Source: Gracilibacillus lacisalsi DSM 19029 (GTDB lineage: Bacteria > Bacillota > Bacilli > Bacillales > Amphibacillaceae). From it: a stretch of DNA of 64,000 bases. The notes under the pieces are model-generated. The model saw nothing but the letters and a program-made list of their open reading frames with translations. It did no database searches and was not told where the DNA came from. Location: the NCBI RefSeq assembly GCF_000377765.1, contig NZ_KB898670.1:89988-153987 (forward strand). Reading direction: 5' to 3'. Shown in pieces: positions 52,995-61,712 of the stretch (positions are counted from its first letter, which is position 1; each line of letters begins with the position of its first letter). Position numbers and translations under genes: made by a program.

Positions 52995-54410
52995 ATGAAT
53001 ACTTATGAAAAGAATTATTGGACGGTTTACCTTGACTTTCTGGATGACTTTGCTGAATTAGAATACAAAGGCTACTCACTAGCTTATCTTTTCCACTATG
53101 GCAGTTTAATCAGAAACAACAAGAAATTGCTCAAGTCTTTACATGATCCTGCATACACTAGCTCTCTTAAAAATACAGTAAATGACTTATCTGATATTCA
53201 GCAAACATTCGATAAGAAGAAAGCAACCATACAAATACCTTTTCAAAAAAAGGAGAATGGCAAAATCCTCTTGCACGATGTATATGACCTTTTACGATTT
53301 CCAAATGAAACCTTCTATCATTATTTTGACAAAAGGAAGACTTTGATCGTACAAGATACTATTCCACAAAGGAAAGAGAAATCATACCTTGTTGGATTGC
53401 AAGGTTATTCAATCCAAACCTTTGATAACTACAAAAGTGATATGAAAGCTCCGATCAACAAGCTAAAAAAGAAAGCTCAAGTCATCTTATCAAAGCAGCC
53501 TAATCATTTGGTCTATGATGATCCAACCTTTAGAAGTAGATTTTTTATGCAAATAGCTAAAATAGTTAACCGTGTAGAAGAAGCAGCAAATTTATTTAGA
53601 AAAGTTCCAATATCTACCATCATTGTCCCTTCCACACATTACCCGGAAAGTCGGACATTAGTTTTTGTTGCAGCAGGATACGGGATTCCGACTATTTGTA
53701 TGCAGCACGGAATAATTGGCAAAGAATTCGGTTATATCCCAAAAATTGCAGATGTTGATGCTGTTTATGGACCGTATGATATAAATTGGTACCATAACAA
53801 TGGAGTAGACAAAGAAGGTTTAGAAATCATCGGCCATCCGCGATTTGATTTAATTAAACAAGTACCTAAATTACGACAGGAAGAAGTAAAACAAAATCTT
53901 GCCATTGATCCAACAAAGAAAACTATACTACTAATTATCCGTGGTCAACTACTCTTAGAAGAATGGACTGCTTTCCTTGATCAAATACGTACTAATGATA
54001 ACGTAAATGTTATTATCAAAGATTTTAAATATAAAAAAAACCACCCTCTTCAGGATGCCCATTCCTTTGTCTATTCTTCCAAAGGGTACCATCACTATGA
54101 CCTTTTCAGCATAGCGGATGTGGTAGTTTCTTATCCTTCCACAGTAGCGTTGGAAGCTATGTTGGCAAAAAAACCTGTATTTATATTAGGTGAATCCTCT
54201 CCTGGTTACACCGGTTATTATGACGATATGGGAAAACTTATACAGGATGATCCAAAGCAACTATCCACATTAGTCTCAGATTTTTTTACCAATAAAGAAT
54301 TGCAGTCTTATATGGACAAAACAATTAGTGCATTTTTATCACAAAGCTATATCAATAAAACTCCTTCTGGTCAGCGGTTAATGCGTTTAATTGATAAACT
54401 TTCAACATAG
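52995..54410 (+). CDS. CDP-glycerol glycerophosphotransferase-like protein
   Basis: 471 residues. The C-terminal half has the GT-B-like fold of TagB/TagF/UDP-GlcNAc 2-epimerase relatives: IPTICMQHGIIGKEFGYIPKIADVDAVYGPYDINWY, EIIGHPRFDLI, YHHYDLFSIADVVVSYPSTVALEAMLAKKPVFILGE. No membrane helix. Expected to add glycerophosphate or a sugar to a wall polymer or capsule. Stands alone; start ATG with AAAGGGGATTAGGA. Confidence 0.75.
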   Translation: MNTYEKNYWTVYLDFLDDFAELEYKGYSLAYLFHYGSLIRNNKKLLKSLHDPAYTSSLKNTVNDLSDIQQTFDKKKATIQIPFQKKENGKILLHDVYDLLRFPNETFYHYFDKRKTLIVQDTIPQRKEKSYLVGLQGYSIQTFDNYKSDMKAPINKLKKKAQVILSKQPNHLVYDDPTFRSRFFMQIAKIVNRVEEAANLFRKVPISTIIVPSTHYPESRTLVFVAAGYGIPTICMQHGIIGKEFGYIPKIADVDAVYGPYDINWYHNNGVDKEGLEIIGHPRFDLIKQVPKLRQEEVKQNLAIDPTKKTILLIIRGQLLLEEWTAFLDQIRTNDNVNVIIKDFKYKKNHPLQDAHSFVYSSKGYHHYDLFSIADVVVSYPSTVALEAMLAKKPVFILGESSPGYTGYYDDMGKLIQDDPKQLSTLVSDFFTNKELQSYMDKTISAFLSQSYINKTPSGQRLMRLIDKLST

Positions 54411-54455
54411 GAACAAGTTTAAACAGAATTAGATTATCTTGCTTAATGGATCGCT

Positions 54456-54743
54456 TTACTTATCTTCTCGAAGTGCTTTATAATAATTCTCTTGTGTAGG
54501 AACGGAGCTTCTCTCTATACATTTTTCGATTAAGTTACGTAAGCGAACATTTTGCTGAAACATTTGCTCATTTACTTCTTGCAAATAGGTCATTTTAGTT
54601 AGATCAGGTGCAGATTGTTGTTGCCGGGAATCTAGCGTTTTTTTTATCGTTATATCTAGTTCTGCTTGAAGACTTCGAATAGCACGCTTCAAATGCTCAT
54701 GTTCTTTTTCTAACTGAACAACACGTTGCTCCAACTTTTCCAT
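54456..54743 (-). CDS. Coiled-coil protein, unknown
   Basis: 95 residues, mostly heptads (EKLEQRVVQLEKEHEHLKRAIRSLQAELDITI; YLQEVNEQMFQQNVRLRNLIEKCI). Shine-Dalgarno AAAAGGAG. No family known to me; divergent from the Hsp20/coat gene so possibly spore associated. Confidence 0.7.
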   Translation of the reverse strand: MEKLEQRVVQLEKEHEHLKRAIRSLQAELDITIKKTLDSRQQQSAPDLTKMTYLQEVNEQMFQQNVRLRNLIEKCIERSSVPTQENYYKALREDK

Positions 54744-54904
54744 TTTATTGTACTCCTTTTTACATTTTATCTATGTACCTTGCAATATATGCTGTTCTAA
54801 ATTGATATATGATCTAAGCCATCTTACTATATTTTTTTCGTATACAAGCACAATTTCCTTTTTCTCCATTAAACTAAAAATAGGTGGGGAAAGGAGCGGT
54901 GAGA

Positions 54905-55390
54905 GTGAATAAATATTGGCCGAAAAAGTGGAATGAAAAACTGCCTAACTTTCTTGGTGAGGATTTTTTCTCAAGCTTCGATTTCTTAGAAGACGAAGAA
55001 AATGGTAATAACAATACTAACAACAATAACAATGAACAGATGCTGAAAAATACTGGTTCAAGCATAAAGGTCAATATTTGCGAATCAGAAAATGAGCTAT
55101 TATGTATTTTTCGGGTACCTGGACTGAACTTAGAAGATGTTGAGATAGATGTCTACGATAAAACATTAGAAATTACTGGCACAGTTGGTGTAGATCATAA
55201 AGGCTTTAGCCCGATCCATATGGAACTTTATCAAGGACCAGTCATACGAAAAGTACAATTACCTTATCCAGCATATCACGATAAAGTAGAAGCTTATTAT
55301 CATCATGGCTATTTATATGTTTTGTTACACAGACTTATTCGCTCTAAAGAGACAAAGCAAAAACTAGATGTTCAAGATTTAGAAGAATAA
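54905..55390 (+). CDS. Hsp20/CotP-like small heat shock or spore coat protein
   Basis: 161 residues from GTG 54905 (Shine-Dalgarno AAAGGAG, 8 nt away; other GTGs upstream are too near or before it). An Asn-rich linker (ENGNNNTNNNNNEQ) precedes an alpha-crystallin domain (VNICESENELLCIFRVPGLNLEDVEIDVYDKTLEITG...GPVIRKVQLPYPAYHDKVEAYYHHGYLYVLLHR). The I-x-I tail motif is absent, as in the CotM/CotP coat group. Confidence 0.83.
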   Translation: MNKYWPKKWNEKLPNFLGEDFFSSFDFLEDEENGNNNTNNNNNEQMLKNTGSSIKVNICESENELLCIFRVPGLNLEDVEIDVYDKTLEITGTVGVDHKGFSPIHMELYQGPVIRKVQLPYPAYHDKVEAYYHHGYLYVLLHRLIRSKETKQKLDVQDLEE

Positions 55391-55453
55391 AGTCATTATC
55401 TCGATTTTAATGAATATAATGAAACGATGATGACACCCACATAAAGTGAGCTT

Positions 55454-55569
55454 CCCTCAGTGGACTTTTGTCCACCACTGAGGGTTAGTGAAACTTATCA
55501 TGGTGTTCCCCACTTTGCTTCTTCGATTTGCTTGAACCTTAAAGTGGGGGATTAGCACCGTGATAAAGT
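55454..55569 (+). other. Nested inverted repeats before the guanidinase gene
   Basis: Hairpin A: CCCTCAGTG (55454-55462) with CACTGAGGG (55476-55484), extended by GGAC/GTCC. Hairpin B: CCCCACTTT (55508-55516) with AAAGTGGGG (55541-55549). B is enclosed by an outer stem ACTTATCATGGTG (55493-55505) with CACCGTGATAAAGT (55556-55569). The set ends only 12 bp before the Shine-Dalgarno. It does not match the guanidine-I, -II or -III riboswitch consensus I know; it may be an IS605/PATE-like palindromic element or an unknown RNA. Confidence 0.65.
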
Positions 55570-55594
55570 TATTTGACTAACAGGAGGTGTTGTG

Positions 55595-56749
55595 TTGGGT
55601 TTCTTCGATAACCACGGATTAAGTTTCAGGCAGAAAAAAGCATTAGAAAGTGACCGAACTACCGATTTATTAGGGATTGAGAGTGCAGAAAAAGAAGCAA
55701 AAATCCCTGAAATTGAAAAAGAAAAAGAAATCAAGCGCTCCTTGGAGTACGGATTGGAAGGTGCTCCTTCGATCGAGGATCGTACTATTTCAACCTTTTC
55801 AAGAGAAGCAAGACCACCCCAAGGGGGGATCCCTACTTTTTTACGGACACCCTTTTTGGAAGATGTTCGACGTGTAGGGGAATACGATGTAGCCTTTATG
55901 GGAATTCCGTTTGATATCGGAACAACTTATCGAGCAGGTACTCGATTTGGTCCTGAAGCAATTAGACGTATTTCCAAATTGTATACGCCCTACAGTTATG
56001 AAAAAGGTGTAGATTTACAAGAATCTTTGAAAATGTGTGATGTTGGCGATGTATTTACAATAGCAAACATTGAAAAAAGTTTTGACCAGATTTATAGAGC
56101 GGTATCTCACGTCTTTGCTCAAGGAACATTACCAGTTATGTTAGGCGGTGACCATTCCATCGGATATCCTTGCTTACGGGCAATAGCCGATAATGTTGAT
56201 GGAAAAGTCGGCATTATCCACATGGATCGCCATTTAGACCTTCAAGAGAAAGATATGGATGAGAGAATGCATACCACCCCTTGGTTTCATGCCACTAACA
56301 TTCCAAATGCACCACCGTCAAACCTTGTTCAAGTTGGAATTGGTGGATGGCAAGTCCCAAGAGAAGCTGTCAAAAATGTACGGAAATTTGATACAACAGT
56401 AATCACAATGGGAGATATCGAAAGGTTAGGCGTCGATAGAGTAGCGGACATTGCCTTAGAGAAGGCATGGTGTGGAGCAAGTGCTGTCTACTTTAGTGTA
56501 GATATTGATTCCTTTGATAGTGGCTTTGTTCCTGGAACAGGCTGGCCAGAGCCGGGTGGATTTCTTCCACGAGAGGGATTACAATTTATCGATCGAGTCG
56601 CAAGTCAAGGGATCTGTGGATTAGAGCTCGTAGAAGTGTCTCCACCTTATGATGTTAGTGACCAAACAGCATTGCTAGGAACTCGTGTAATTGCTGATGT
56701 ACTCGCTGCAATGGTAAGAGAAGGAAAAATAGGAAAGCAATTTGCTTAA
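55595..56749 (+). CDS. Ureohydrolase, probable nickel-dependent guanidine hydrolase
   Basis: 384 residues from TTG 55595 (Shine-Dalgarno AGGAGGTG; the GTG 3 bp before is also possible). Arginase/agmatinase fold with GGDHS near 185, MDRHLDLQ at 211-218 (DAHxD of arginases is DRHxD here) and DIDSFD near 305. IQ/IHMDRHLDLQEKDMDERMHTTPWFHATN and VQVGIGGWQVPREAVK resemble the cyanobacterial guanidine hydrolase GdmH (Sll1077) closely, including the long N-terminal extension. It would split guanidine into urea and ammonia using Ni(II). Next to it are the genes of a nickel transporter. No HypA/B-type maturation genes are seen. Confidence 0.82.
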   Translation: MGFFDNHGLSFRQKKALESDRTTDLLGIESAEKEAKIPEIEKEKEIKRSLEYGLEGAPSIEDRTISTFSREARPPQGGIPTFLRTPFLEDVRRVGEYDVAFMGIPFDIGTTYRAGTRFGPEAIRRISKLYTPYSYEKGVDLQESLKMCDVGDVFTIANIEKSFDQIYRAVSHVFAQGTLPVMLGGDHSIGYPCLRAIADNVDGKVGIIHMDRHLDLQEKDMDERMHTTPWFHATNIPNAPPSNLVQVGIGGWQVPREAVKNVRKFDTTVITMGDIERLGVDRVADIALEKAWCGASAVYFSVDIDSFDSGFVPGTGWPEPGGFLPREGLQFIDRVASQGICGLELVEVSPPYDVSDQTALLGTRVIADVLAAMVREGKIGKQFA

Positions 56750-56783
56750 ATTCACCACTTCTCTTCATATATCCATTTATTGG

Positions 56784-56815
56784 AGGAGTCCGTTACTTAT
56801 AAGGACTCCTTTTTC
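56784..56815 (+). terminator. Terminator after the guanidinase gene
   Basis: AGGAGTCC (56784-56791) and GGACTCCT (56803-56810) with five T. Confidence 0.88.
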
Positions 56816-56855
56816 GTATCCTGTAAATTATTGATAAAATTAGGTAGGTGAAAAA

Positions 56856-57689
56856 ATGAATGCAATAGAAATTAGTAATGTTACGTATTGTTATGAGAGT
56901 GGCATTGAAGCATTGAAAAACCTCAGCCTACAAATACCAGTTGGATCGAAGGTGGCGCTTTTAGGACCGAACGGCGCTGGTAAATCTACACTGTTACACC
57001 ATTTAAATGGTTTGAAGCTCCCCGATAAAGGGTCCATAAAAATCATGGGTGATATCATCACAAAACAGAATGCTCCACTCATTCGGAGAAAAGTCGGATT
57101 AGTTTTTCAGGATCCAGATGATCAAGTCTTTTCGGGAACAGTATGGGATGATGTTGCTTTTGGGCCGCGTAATTTACAATTGACTGAAGCAGAAATTGAA
57201 GAGGTATGTCACGCCGCATTAGGAAATGTTGGCATGTTGGAATATAAGCACACACCTCCATATCAATTAAGCTACGGACAAAAAAAACGAGTGGCTATTG
57301 CCGGAATACTGGCAATGAAGCCTGATATCGTGATATTAGATGAGCCCATGGCTTTTTTGGATCCTGTTGGACAAGATGAAGTAGCTGGTTTGCTACAGGG
57401 GTTAAATTATATGGGAAAAACAATCTTATTATCAACACATGATGTAAATTTTGCTGCATCTTGGGCTGATATGGTCGTACTGTTAAAAGAAGGGGAGCTA
57501 TTAGTGGCGGGAGATACAAATCTATTAATTAATGAAACCTATATAAAAGAAGCCAACCTGCATTTACCTATTATTGCACGAACCTTTAAAATGGTACCAG
57601 AGTTTGCGGATCATCTCCCTATAAATGAACAGGATGCTTACCGGATATTATTTAAATGGTTTAATGAAAAGGACAAGTATATTTATTAA
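56856..57689 (+). CDS. nikO: ECF-type nickel/cobalt transporter ATPase
   Basis: 277 residues. Walker A GPNGAGKST, Q-loop VFQDPDDQVFSG with the aromatic D-D-Q of the CbiO/EcfA group, signature LSYGQKKR, and Walker B IVILDEPMAFLD. It has no partner adjacent: the M, L, K and Q components are encoded 2 kb further on, across the gerP genes. It likely energises them, for nickel use by the guanidinase. Confidence 0.88.
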   Translation: MNAIEISNVTYCYESGIEALKNLSLQIPVGSKVALLGPNGAGKSTLLHHLNGLKLPDKGSIKIMGDIITKQNAPLIRRKVGLVFQDPDDQVFSGTVWDDVAFGPRNLQLTEAEIEEVCHAALGNVGMLEYKHTPPYQLSYGQKKRVAIAGILAMKPDIVILDEPMAFLDPVGQDEVAGLLQGLNYMGKTILLSTHDVNFAASWADMVVLLKEGELLVAGDTNLLINETYIKEANLHLPIIARTFKMVPEFADHLPINEQDAYRILFKWFNEKDKYIY

Positions 57690-57733
57690 ACGAACAGACA
57701 GTTAGTAGCACTGTCACTATTTAATTGCCCATG

Positions 57734-58228
57734 CTAGTCATTTGATTCACTGGAATTAGGTTGATTTTGGGCACCTTCCTCCCCTTCTGCATTTTGTTGT
57801 TGCATCATATTATTTTCAAATTGCTCTGTGTTCATATCATTAAAAAATACCGGCTCCTGTTCACTTAGTAGTTCTTGTAACTCTTCAGCATCGCTTAATG
57901 CACTTAAACCAACTAGTAAGGAGCCTGACAATTCTTGCACATTTAAATCTTGAATTTTATTATTGACGTTTTCTACTGTTATAGATTTTTTATTCGCTAA
58001 TTCTTCTTTAATTTGTTTATTTTCTTCTTCTAACTGATTTAGTTTCTCATAGATTTTATTTAATTGATCCATCAGTTCATCAGTAGAAATCGCTGGTGCA
58101 TTTACATGAGGGGGATACCCATAATTTTTTTGCTGATTAGGTTGTGCATAGGGTAAAAAATAGGGTGTATAATGATAGTTATTATTCCTATATGGATTTC
58201 CATAATAAGAATTCCATTGATCACTCAT
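57734..58228 (-). CDS. gerPC: Spore germination protein GerPC
   Basis: 164 residues. Y/N/P-rich N-terminus (WNSYYGNPYRNNNYHYTPYFLPYAQPNQQ), then a coiled coil (TDELMDQLNKIYEKLNQLEEENKQIKEEL) and KKSITVENVNNKIQDLNVQELSGSLLVGLS, which is characteristic of GerPC. GerP proteins let germinants pass through the coat. Shine-Dalgarno AAGGAGAG. Confidence 0.85.
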   Translation of the reverse strand: MSDQWNSYYGNPYRNNNYHYTPYFLPYAQPNQQKNYGYPPHVNAPAISTDELMDQLNKIYEKLNQLEEENKQIKEELANKKSITVENVNNKIQDLNVQELSGSLLVGLSALSDAEELQELLSEQEPVFFNDMNTEQFENNMMQQQNAEGEEGAQNQPNSSESND

Positions 58229-58293
58229 CGTATCTCTCCTTGAATCACATTGTTATACATCATCATGTCCTAATGTTGTTGTAACTAGATTTC

Positions 58294-58467
58294 TTACTCT
58301 TCTGCATCTATCTCTTCTTGATTAAATTCCTTTTCCTGATAATGCTCCTTTGGCAATCTGATTAATTGGGACTTATTATGAGCAAAAAACACTTTTCCTA
58401 TATTTAGGGAACCTAAATTACTAATTGAGTTAACGTTTATATTTTTGATATTTATTTTCAGGTCCAT
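58294..58467 (-). CDS. 57-residue GerP-type small protein (GerPB/GerPD-like)
   Basis: Below the size of standard calling. ATG at 58467, Shine-Dalgarno AAAGG. Product begins MDLKINIKNINVNSISNLG and continues SLNIGKVFFAHNKSQLI. The pattern N-x-I-S-x-L-G-x-x-x-I-G recalls the small GerPB/GerPD proteins. It lies between the gerPF-like and gerPC genes in the same direction. Confidence 0.6.
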   Translation of the reverse strand: MDLKINIKNINVNSISNLGSLNIGKVFFAHNKSQLIRLPKEHYQEKEFNQEEIDAEE

Positions 58468-58486
58468 CACTTGTCAGCCTTTCACC

Positions 58487-58708
58487 TTAAACTTGTTGCT
58501 GGGGTTGATCCACTACGTCCGAATCAAAGGCATAGTTTTTATTTTCAAAACGTAATGGACTGTTATTGGCATCTCCTGCCTGATAATATCCGACATTCAT
58601 TTTGATGTTAGCTTGTTGATTGGTATGCCAAACATTTCCGAAATTAACCGAGCCATTACTCATAATTGTATTTATTCGAATACCAAAGATGTTATTCGTG
58701 TGACCCAT
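58487..58708 (-). CDS. GerPA/GerPF family protein 1
   Basis: 73 residues, the family length. NGSVNFGNVWHTNQQANIKMNVGYYQAGDANNSPLRFENKN...DSDVVDQP follows the GerPA/F pattern N-F-G ... K-x-x-x-G-x-x-x-x-GD ... D-x-D-x-x-DQ. Shine-Dalgarno GGGGGAAT. Germinant passage through the coat. Confidence 0.85.
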   Translation of the reverse strand: MGHTNNIFGIRINTIMSNGSVNFGNVWHTNQQANIKMNVGYYQAGDANNSPLRFENKNYAFDSDVVDQPQQQV

Positions 58709-58792
58709 CTAATTCCCCCTTGCCATCCAACTATACATGACATTATTCTCCTCCGTCTTTTGAAGGTAGCAGGAGTATACATTCTTCTGATT

Positions 58793-59020
58793 CTATATTT
58801 GCGCTTGCGCTTGATCGGTTACATCTGGATCATTAGAAAAATTGGAATTATTAAATTGCAATGGACTAAAATTCGCATCCCCTGGTTGCCAGTAACCTGC
58901 ATTCATTTTCATATTGGCTTGATGCCCTTTATGCAGAGCATTCCCATAGTTTAGTGAAGCATTATTTGTCATGCCATTTATTCTAATACCAAAAATATTG
59001 TTTATATGTGTTGGAATCAT
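58793..59020 (-). CDS. GerPA/GerPF family protein 2
   Basis: 75 residues from ATG 59020. NASLNYGNALHKGHQANMKMNAGYWQPGDANFSPLQFNNSN...DPDVTDQA, a paralogue of the previous gene. First gene of the gerP cluster. A plausible ribosome site is GGGTGG. Confidence 0.83.
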   Translation of the reverse strand: MIPTHINNIFGIRINGMTNNASLNYGNALHKGHQANMKMNAGYWQPGDANFSPLQFNNSNFSNDPDVTDQAQAQI

Positions 59021-59176
59021 AAGCACCACCCTGAAATGGATTTATCATTACAATATTTTATTCAAGCTAAGTTAAAGTGTGAAGAGAAAGACCAAGCTTA
59101 AGATATCTGTTTTCAATCGCAAAAAATCTTTTTATGAATACAGATATAAAGAAACTATATATAAGGAGGAAATAAC

Positions 59177-59485
59177 ATGTATTATTATCCACCAAATATG
59201 CCTTCAAACTATTCCGCGTCGCCGTACCAGTATCCAACATCACAGACGCCAGCATGGGGTACGAACGTAAACCAGTCATATCAAAGTCATCAGATGATGG
59301 ATCAACATCATTTAGAATCTAAGAAAGGTAATATTTGTGCTTATGCCCCAAGTGATCCAGTACAATACAATAAATTGCACTTTCAACACCATCCATCAGA
59401 TGATTATAAGGTACCCCATCCTAAAGGCTGGTTGCACACCATGCATAGTGAGCAACAACTAGGGCCATACGTACCATATAGATAA
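59177..59485 (+). CDS. Tyr/Pro/His/Gln-rich protein, possibly spore coat
   Basis: 102 residues; MYYYPPNMPSNYSASPYQYPTSQTPAW, then HH- and Q-rich segments and the ending GPYVPYR. Composition typical of spore coat or crust proteins. Ideal Shine-Dalgarno (AAGGAGGAA). Divergent from gerP. No family known to me. Confidence 0.65.
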   Translation: MYYYPPNMPSNYSASPYQYPTSQTPAWGTNVNQSYQSHQMMDQHHLESKKGNICAYAPSDPVQYNKLHFQHHPSDDYKVPHPKGWLHTMHSEQQLGPYVPYR

Positions 59486-59492
59486 GGGTAGC

Positions 59493-59521
59493 AACGCTTG
59501 GAAGTCTCCAAGCGTTTTTTC
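59493..59521 (+). terminator. Terminator after the Tyr/Pro-rich gene
   Basis: AACGCTTGGA (59493-59502) and TCCAAGCGTT (59507-59516), 4-nt loop, then T tract. Confidence 0.9.
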
Positions 59522-59723
59522 CTCATTAGAAAAGCTAGTCACTGCTTATCACTTCTCAAATTTGAATTGTTTTATATTTAATTCCCTAATCATATTGTTC
59601 CATCTTAAATAATATAGTTAGTTGAATCCATTTTTACAGATGAATAATGAAGTTTCCGCTTTTGCTGTTCCATAAAGTGATTGATCTGGAAAATTATATG
59701 GTGGAAAGGTTTGGATGATTGCA

Positions 59724-60356
59724 ATGCACGTAGCAGATGGTGTATTAAGTGTTTCTGTAGCTATTGCGACAACAGCGGGTGCAGCAGTGGTTCTCTCTTA
59801 TGCATTGAAAGGTACTTCTGAAGAAGAAATACCTAAAATCAGCTTATTATCTGGTGCTTTTTTTGTTGCATCATTAATTAATATTCCAGTAGGTCCTACC
59901 TCAGTTCACCCATTATTAGGTGGATTCCTTGGCTTAGTTTTAGGCAGGCGTGCACCGTTAGCAGTTTTTGTTGGCCTCATCTTGCAGACTTTGTTATTCC
60001 AACATGGCGGTATCAGTACATTTGGAGCAAATTTCTTATTAATGTCGATTCCAGCACTCATGATGCATTGGTTGTTTAGAAAGTGGAAATCGCCCTCCAC
60101 CTTTTGGAAAGGAGCTATCGCTGGTTTTACAGCTGTTGGTATCGGTGTCGCCTTGTTAGTTCTACTTTTATTGTTGTCTGACGCTCGTTATGGTAGTGGC
60201 TTTTTCTCTGTTACACAGATGGTGTTACTCGCATATTTCCCTCTTGCATTATTAGAAGCAACACTTACCGCTTTTGCTATTAAACATCTAGCATCTGTAA
60301 GACCTCATCTTCTTGACCATTTAACCAATCAAGGAGTGGATAAGGATGCGAAATAG
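59724..60356 (+). CDS. nikM: Nickel ECF transporter S component, NikM/CbiM
   Basis: 210 residues. MHVADGVLS is the N-terminal signature, in which the N-terminal amine and His2 bind nickel, so the start at ATG 59724 is favoured though the ATG at 59715 has the better ribosome site (GGAAAGG). Then VPGPTSVHPLLGGFLGLVLGRRAPLAVF-like segments (NIPVGPTSVHPLLGG) with the metal-near His, and six or seven helices. Membrane component that captures Ni(II). First of a four-gene operon. Confidence 0.9.
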   Translation: MHVADGVLSVSVAIATTAGAAVVLSYALKGTSEEEIPKISLLSGAFFVASLINIPVGPTSVHPLLGGFLGLVLGRRAPLAVFVGLILQTLLFQHGGISTFGANFLLMSIPALMMHWLFRKWKSPSTFWKGAIAGFTAVGIGVALLVLLLLLSDARYGSGFFSVTQMVLLAYFPLALLEATLTAFAIKHLASVRPHLLDHLTNQGVDKDAK

Positions 60357-60777
60357 AAAGCTTTTCATTGTCATTGTTGGCTGTTGTCTGTTCATTAATT
60401 TGTTCATAAGTCCTCAAACCTCAAATGCCCACCGATTAATGATTAAGCAAGAAAACGATGGTGTTATTCATGTGTATTATGATGATGGCACACCAGGAGC
60501 TCTTTCTGTTGTTACAGCTTATGATTCACGTGGAAATAAACTATTTGAGAAAACCGTAAACGAAGACGGTTCTTTAATATATGATACAGAGTTAAATATA
60601 CACCGTTTTGTTGCTGATGATGGTCTTGGGCACCGGGCATCAACTTTACATTCGGAATCTGATCATTCTAACGAAATACCAGTTTTTATCCGTGCGATGG
60701 CAGGTATTGCGATTCTATTATTTATTGCAGCATTATTTTTCTATCGAGTAAAACGCGCTGAAAATAAAAAGCAATAA
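60346..60777 (+). CDS. Nickel ECF transporter accessory component, NikL-like
   Basis: 143 residues: signal peptide, HRLMIKQENDGVIHVYYDDGTPGALSVVTAYDSRGNKLFEKTVNEDGSL (small beta domain), then a C-terminal helix (AMAGIAILLFIAALFFYRV). Overlaps the nikM end by 11 bp. The arrangement matches the extra membrane-anchored component of NikMLKQO systems. The name is inferred from order and topology. Confidence 0.7.
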   Translation: MRNRKLFIVIVGCCLFINLFISPQTSNAHRLMIKQENDGVIHVYYDDGTPGALSVVTAYDSRGNKLFEKTVNEDGSLIYDTELNIHRFVADDGLGHRASTLHSESDHSNEIPVFIRAMAGIAILLFIAALFFYRVKRAENKKQ

Positions 60778-60840
60778 TTTTAAGACGATTTTCTGGTTTG
60801 GTGAGATTGGATTTTAATCATAAAATATGGAGGATTTGAA

Positions 60841-61665
60841 ATGAAAAAGGTATTGTTCAGTTTCTTTTTTTTACTAGTTTGTTTTTGCTTTTTTGTTCCT
60901 ACCGTCTCCGCACATGAATTATATTTAGATGTAGAAGAGTTTTCCGACAGCGAGGAATTAAGAGTTGATGTGAAGTGGGGACACATTCGAGATTATGTAA
61001 GTGAAGCGAGTCATGAAGACTATGAACTGTTCGTCCGCTATCCTAACGGAGAAGAAGAACAGCTTGAGTTGGAAGCAGCTGGTGTCAATGCAAGAGCATA
61101 TGTACCCATCATCGAGGAAGGGGACTACATATTTTGGGCGGAACGAGTGTTAGGTACATATACACCAGAAGATGAGGACACCACCCAATTAAGCAGTCAC
61201 ATGGCGAAAATCGTTCACCACGTTGGTAATGGTAGTTCTCAGGTAGATTCTCCAATCGGTTTAGAATTGGAACTTGTCCCAACTATTGATGTTGCCGACT
61301 TTTCTACTGGCAGCTTAGAAGGTTATGTTGTGTTAGATAACGAGGAAGTGGCCGAAGTGCATGTAACAGCATACGGACCAGAGCATGAAGTATTGGAACA
61401 AACAACAGATCAAGACGGTAGATTTTCATTTGATATAGAATCATCTGGTGAATGGTTAGTGAAAGCTAATCTAATCCTAGAAGAAGATGGCGAAATTGAT
61501 GGAGAGGAATATGACGTAACTAGCCATACATCAACATTGCTTTTAGATACAAAGGAAGAACAGCAAACAAGCGCAAATATCGGGTCCCTCTTTATTATGC
61601 TTGTCATTGGTTTGCTCAGCGGATCAGCGGCAACTTTATTTGTTGTGGCAAAAAGAAGTAAGTAA
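60841..61665 (+). CDS. Nickel ECF transporter accessory protein, NikK/DUF4198-like
   Basis: 274 residues. Signal peptide ending VSAHELYLD, so the mature N-terminus bears His, an N-terminal metal site. VKWGHIRDYVSEASHEDYELFVRYPNGE and a carboxypeptidase-regulatory-like domain (VHVTAYGPEHEVLEQTTDQDGRFSFDIESSGEWLVKANLI) match DUF4198. One C-terminal helix. Extracellular metal binding or delivery. Confidence 0.78.
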   Translation: MKKVLFSFFFLLVCFCFFVPTVSAHELYLDVEEFSDSEELRVDVKWGHIRDYVSEASHEDYELFVRYPNGEEEQLELEAAGVNARAYVPIIEEGDYIFWAERVLGTYTPEDEDTTQLSSHMAKIVHHVGNGSSQVDSPIGLELELVPTIDVADFSTGSLEGYVVLDNEEVAEVHVTAYGPEHEVLEQTTDQDGRFSFDIESSGEWLVKANLILEEDGEIDGEEYDVTSHTSTLLLDTKEEQQTSANIGSLFIMLVIGLLSGSAATLFVVAKRSK

Positions 61666-61712
61666 AAATGTTATATCCGTATATTCTGACTATGTGATGG
61701 GAAGGTATCGCT

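Noticed and set aside
55391..55591. Guanidine riboswitch before the guanidinase gene
   Set aside because: I looked for the ykkC-I core, ACGR hairpin pair and ykkC-III motifs and did not find them; only other inverted repeats are present.
59530..59723. NiCo/cobalamin riboswitch before nikM
   Set aside because: The 190 bp upstream are AT-rich with no recognisable riboswitch core.
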